Position numbers and translations under genes: made by a program
Origin: Lachnospiraceae bacterium UBA3762
Lineage (GTDB): Bacteria > Bacillota > Clostridia > Lachnospirales > Lachnospiraceae
Length of the DNA stretch: 14,037 nucleotides
Assembly: GCA_002371615.1 (NCBI GenBank)
Contig: DFGA01000003.1
Span: forward strand, 1 to 14,037
Direction: 5' to 3'
The notes under the pieces: generated by a model
The model's database searches: none
The model's input: only the letters and a program-made list of their open reading frames with translations
Told to the model about the DNA's origin: nothing
In this document: positions 13,642 through 14,037 of the stretch, in pieces
How the letters are laid out: each line of letters begins with the position of its first letter
How positions within the stretch are numbered: the stretch's first letter is position 1

Positions 13642-14037
13642 TCACACACTTAAACCAGACCATTGAGCCGTCAACATGATATTCTACTTCAGAATACAGT
13701 TTATGAAGTACTCTGAGCAGCTGTTCCTCTGTAGGAAAAGGCGGTGTAAACCAGCCCTTTTTCGACAGGATGTTTTTTACCAGCCAATCAGTTCTCTTTG
13801 ATTTTCCTTTTATATAAAAGCAGGCGATGAACAAACCACCTTTCCTTAACACTCGGTAAGTTTCTTTAAAAGCCTTTTTCTTATCCGGAAAAGCATGAAA
13901 TCCGTTCATGCTCATGACTATGTCATAGCTTGCGTCTTCCATAGGAAGCGCTCCCACATCTCCCTGAATAAAAGAAATATGGCTGCAATCACTAAGCCTC
14001 TTTTTGGCCTTATCAAGCATATCTTCACTGTAATCAA
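13631..14037 (-). CDS. class I SAM-dependent methyltransferase, C-terminal part (runs off the right edge)
   Basis: The last 134 residues of a Methyltransf_11/UbiE-like protein; the frame is open to the window edge, so the ATG at 14020 is internal. The first visible residues, DYSEDMLDKAKKR, are the acidic strand and helix that hold the SAM ribose; the glycine-rich motif I lies outside. FIQGDVGALPMEDASYDIV (begins about 24 residues in) is the post-II region, and the YRVLRKGGLFIACFY segment is motif III. Residues near the end, GSMVWFKCVK, form the last core strand. The final Ala-Leu may not be native, because the reading passes into another gene's tail (13555-13641). The substrate cannot be told. 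It precedes the HMA-methyltransferase gene on the same strand by 119 nt. Confidence 0.85.
   Translation of the reverse strand, partial: DYSEDMLDKAKKRLSDCSHISFIQGDVGALPMEDASYDIVMSMNGFHAFPDKKKAFKETYRVLRKGGLFIACFYIKGKSKRTDWLVKNILSKKGWFTPPFPTEEQLLRVLHKLYSEVEYHVDGSMVWFKCVKAL

Noticed and set aside
13631..14020. A complete 129-residue methyltransferase starting at ATG 14020
   Set aside because: The upstream codons to the window edge read DYSED, part of the conserved SAM-binding fold, so the gene continues beyond the window.

Overview
The window looks like a chromosomal segment of a Gram-positive, moderately low-GC Clostridia bacterium, most likely a gut or rumen Lachnospiraceae. Reasons: strong GGAGG-type ribosome binding sites, consensus sigma-A-like promoters, TTG starts, and gene families I associate with that group (Hpt-tailed hybrid kinases, a GNAT with a small N-terminal beta domain, L-2-amino-thiazoline-4-carboxylate hydrolase, a two-helix membrane methyltransferase). 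This placement rests on remembered family resemblance, not on a search.

Layout, left to right. (1) 1-1470: an alpha/beta hydrolase cut by the left edge and a 74-residue helical protein form a minus-strand operon, divergent from a LysR regulator; the shared intergenic region carries overlapping promoters and a cluster of palindromes. (2) 1534-2253: a GNAT acetyltransferase on the minus strand with its own promoter. (3) 2371-9584: a tight four-gene minus-strand signalling operon, in transcription order a REC-GGDEF diguanylate cyclase with a degenerate second GGDEF-like domain, a solute-binding lipoprotein, a Cache-domain hybrid kinase that lacks its HATPase domain, and a complete hybrid kinase paralogous to it. 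Both kinases end in REC, Hpt and a shared C-terminal tail. (4) 9730-11104: an FMN-binding pyridoxamine-oxidase-like protein and a metallo-beta-lactamase-fold hydrolase. (5) 11223-14037: a damaged accessory stretch holding an acetyltransferase pseudogene, an intact flavodoxin, a TetR N-terminal stub with intact promoter and ribosome binding site, an internally deleted ATC-hydrolase remnant, an HMA/membrane-methyltransferase fusion, an orphan C-terminal fragment, and a methyltransferase cut by the right edge.

How the genes may work together. The signalling operon reads as one device: an extracellular ligand caught by the lipoprotein or by the Cache domain would feed a kinase pair, phosphate would pass His-Asp-His through REC and Hpt, and the receiver of the diguanylate cyclase would be the natural endpoint, giving cyclic-di-GMP output. 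The HATPase-less partner could only be phosphorylated in trans, for example by the complete kinase.

The most striking theme is repeated loss of gene interiors. The acetyltransferase and ATC hydrolase keep both sides of a missing middle, the TetR keeps only its N-terminus, the methyltransferase at 13631 runs out of frame into another gene's tail, the HMA and methyltransferase genes are joined through a still-visible ribosome binding site, and one kinase has lost exactly its ATPase domain. Whether this is natural decay, strain-specific deletion or assembly artefact cannot be decided from the sequence alone. I saw no tRNA, rRNA, CRISPR array, insertion sequence or convincing Rho-independent terminator.
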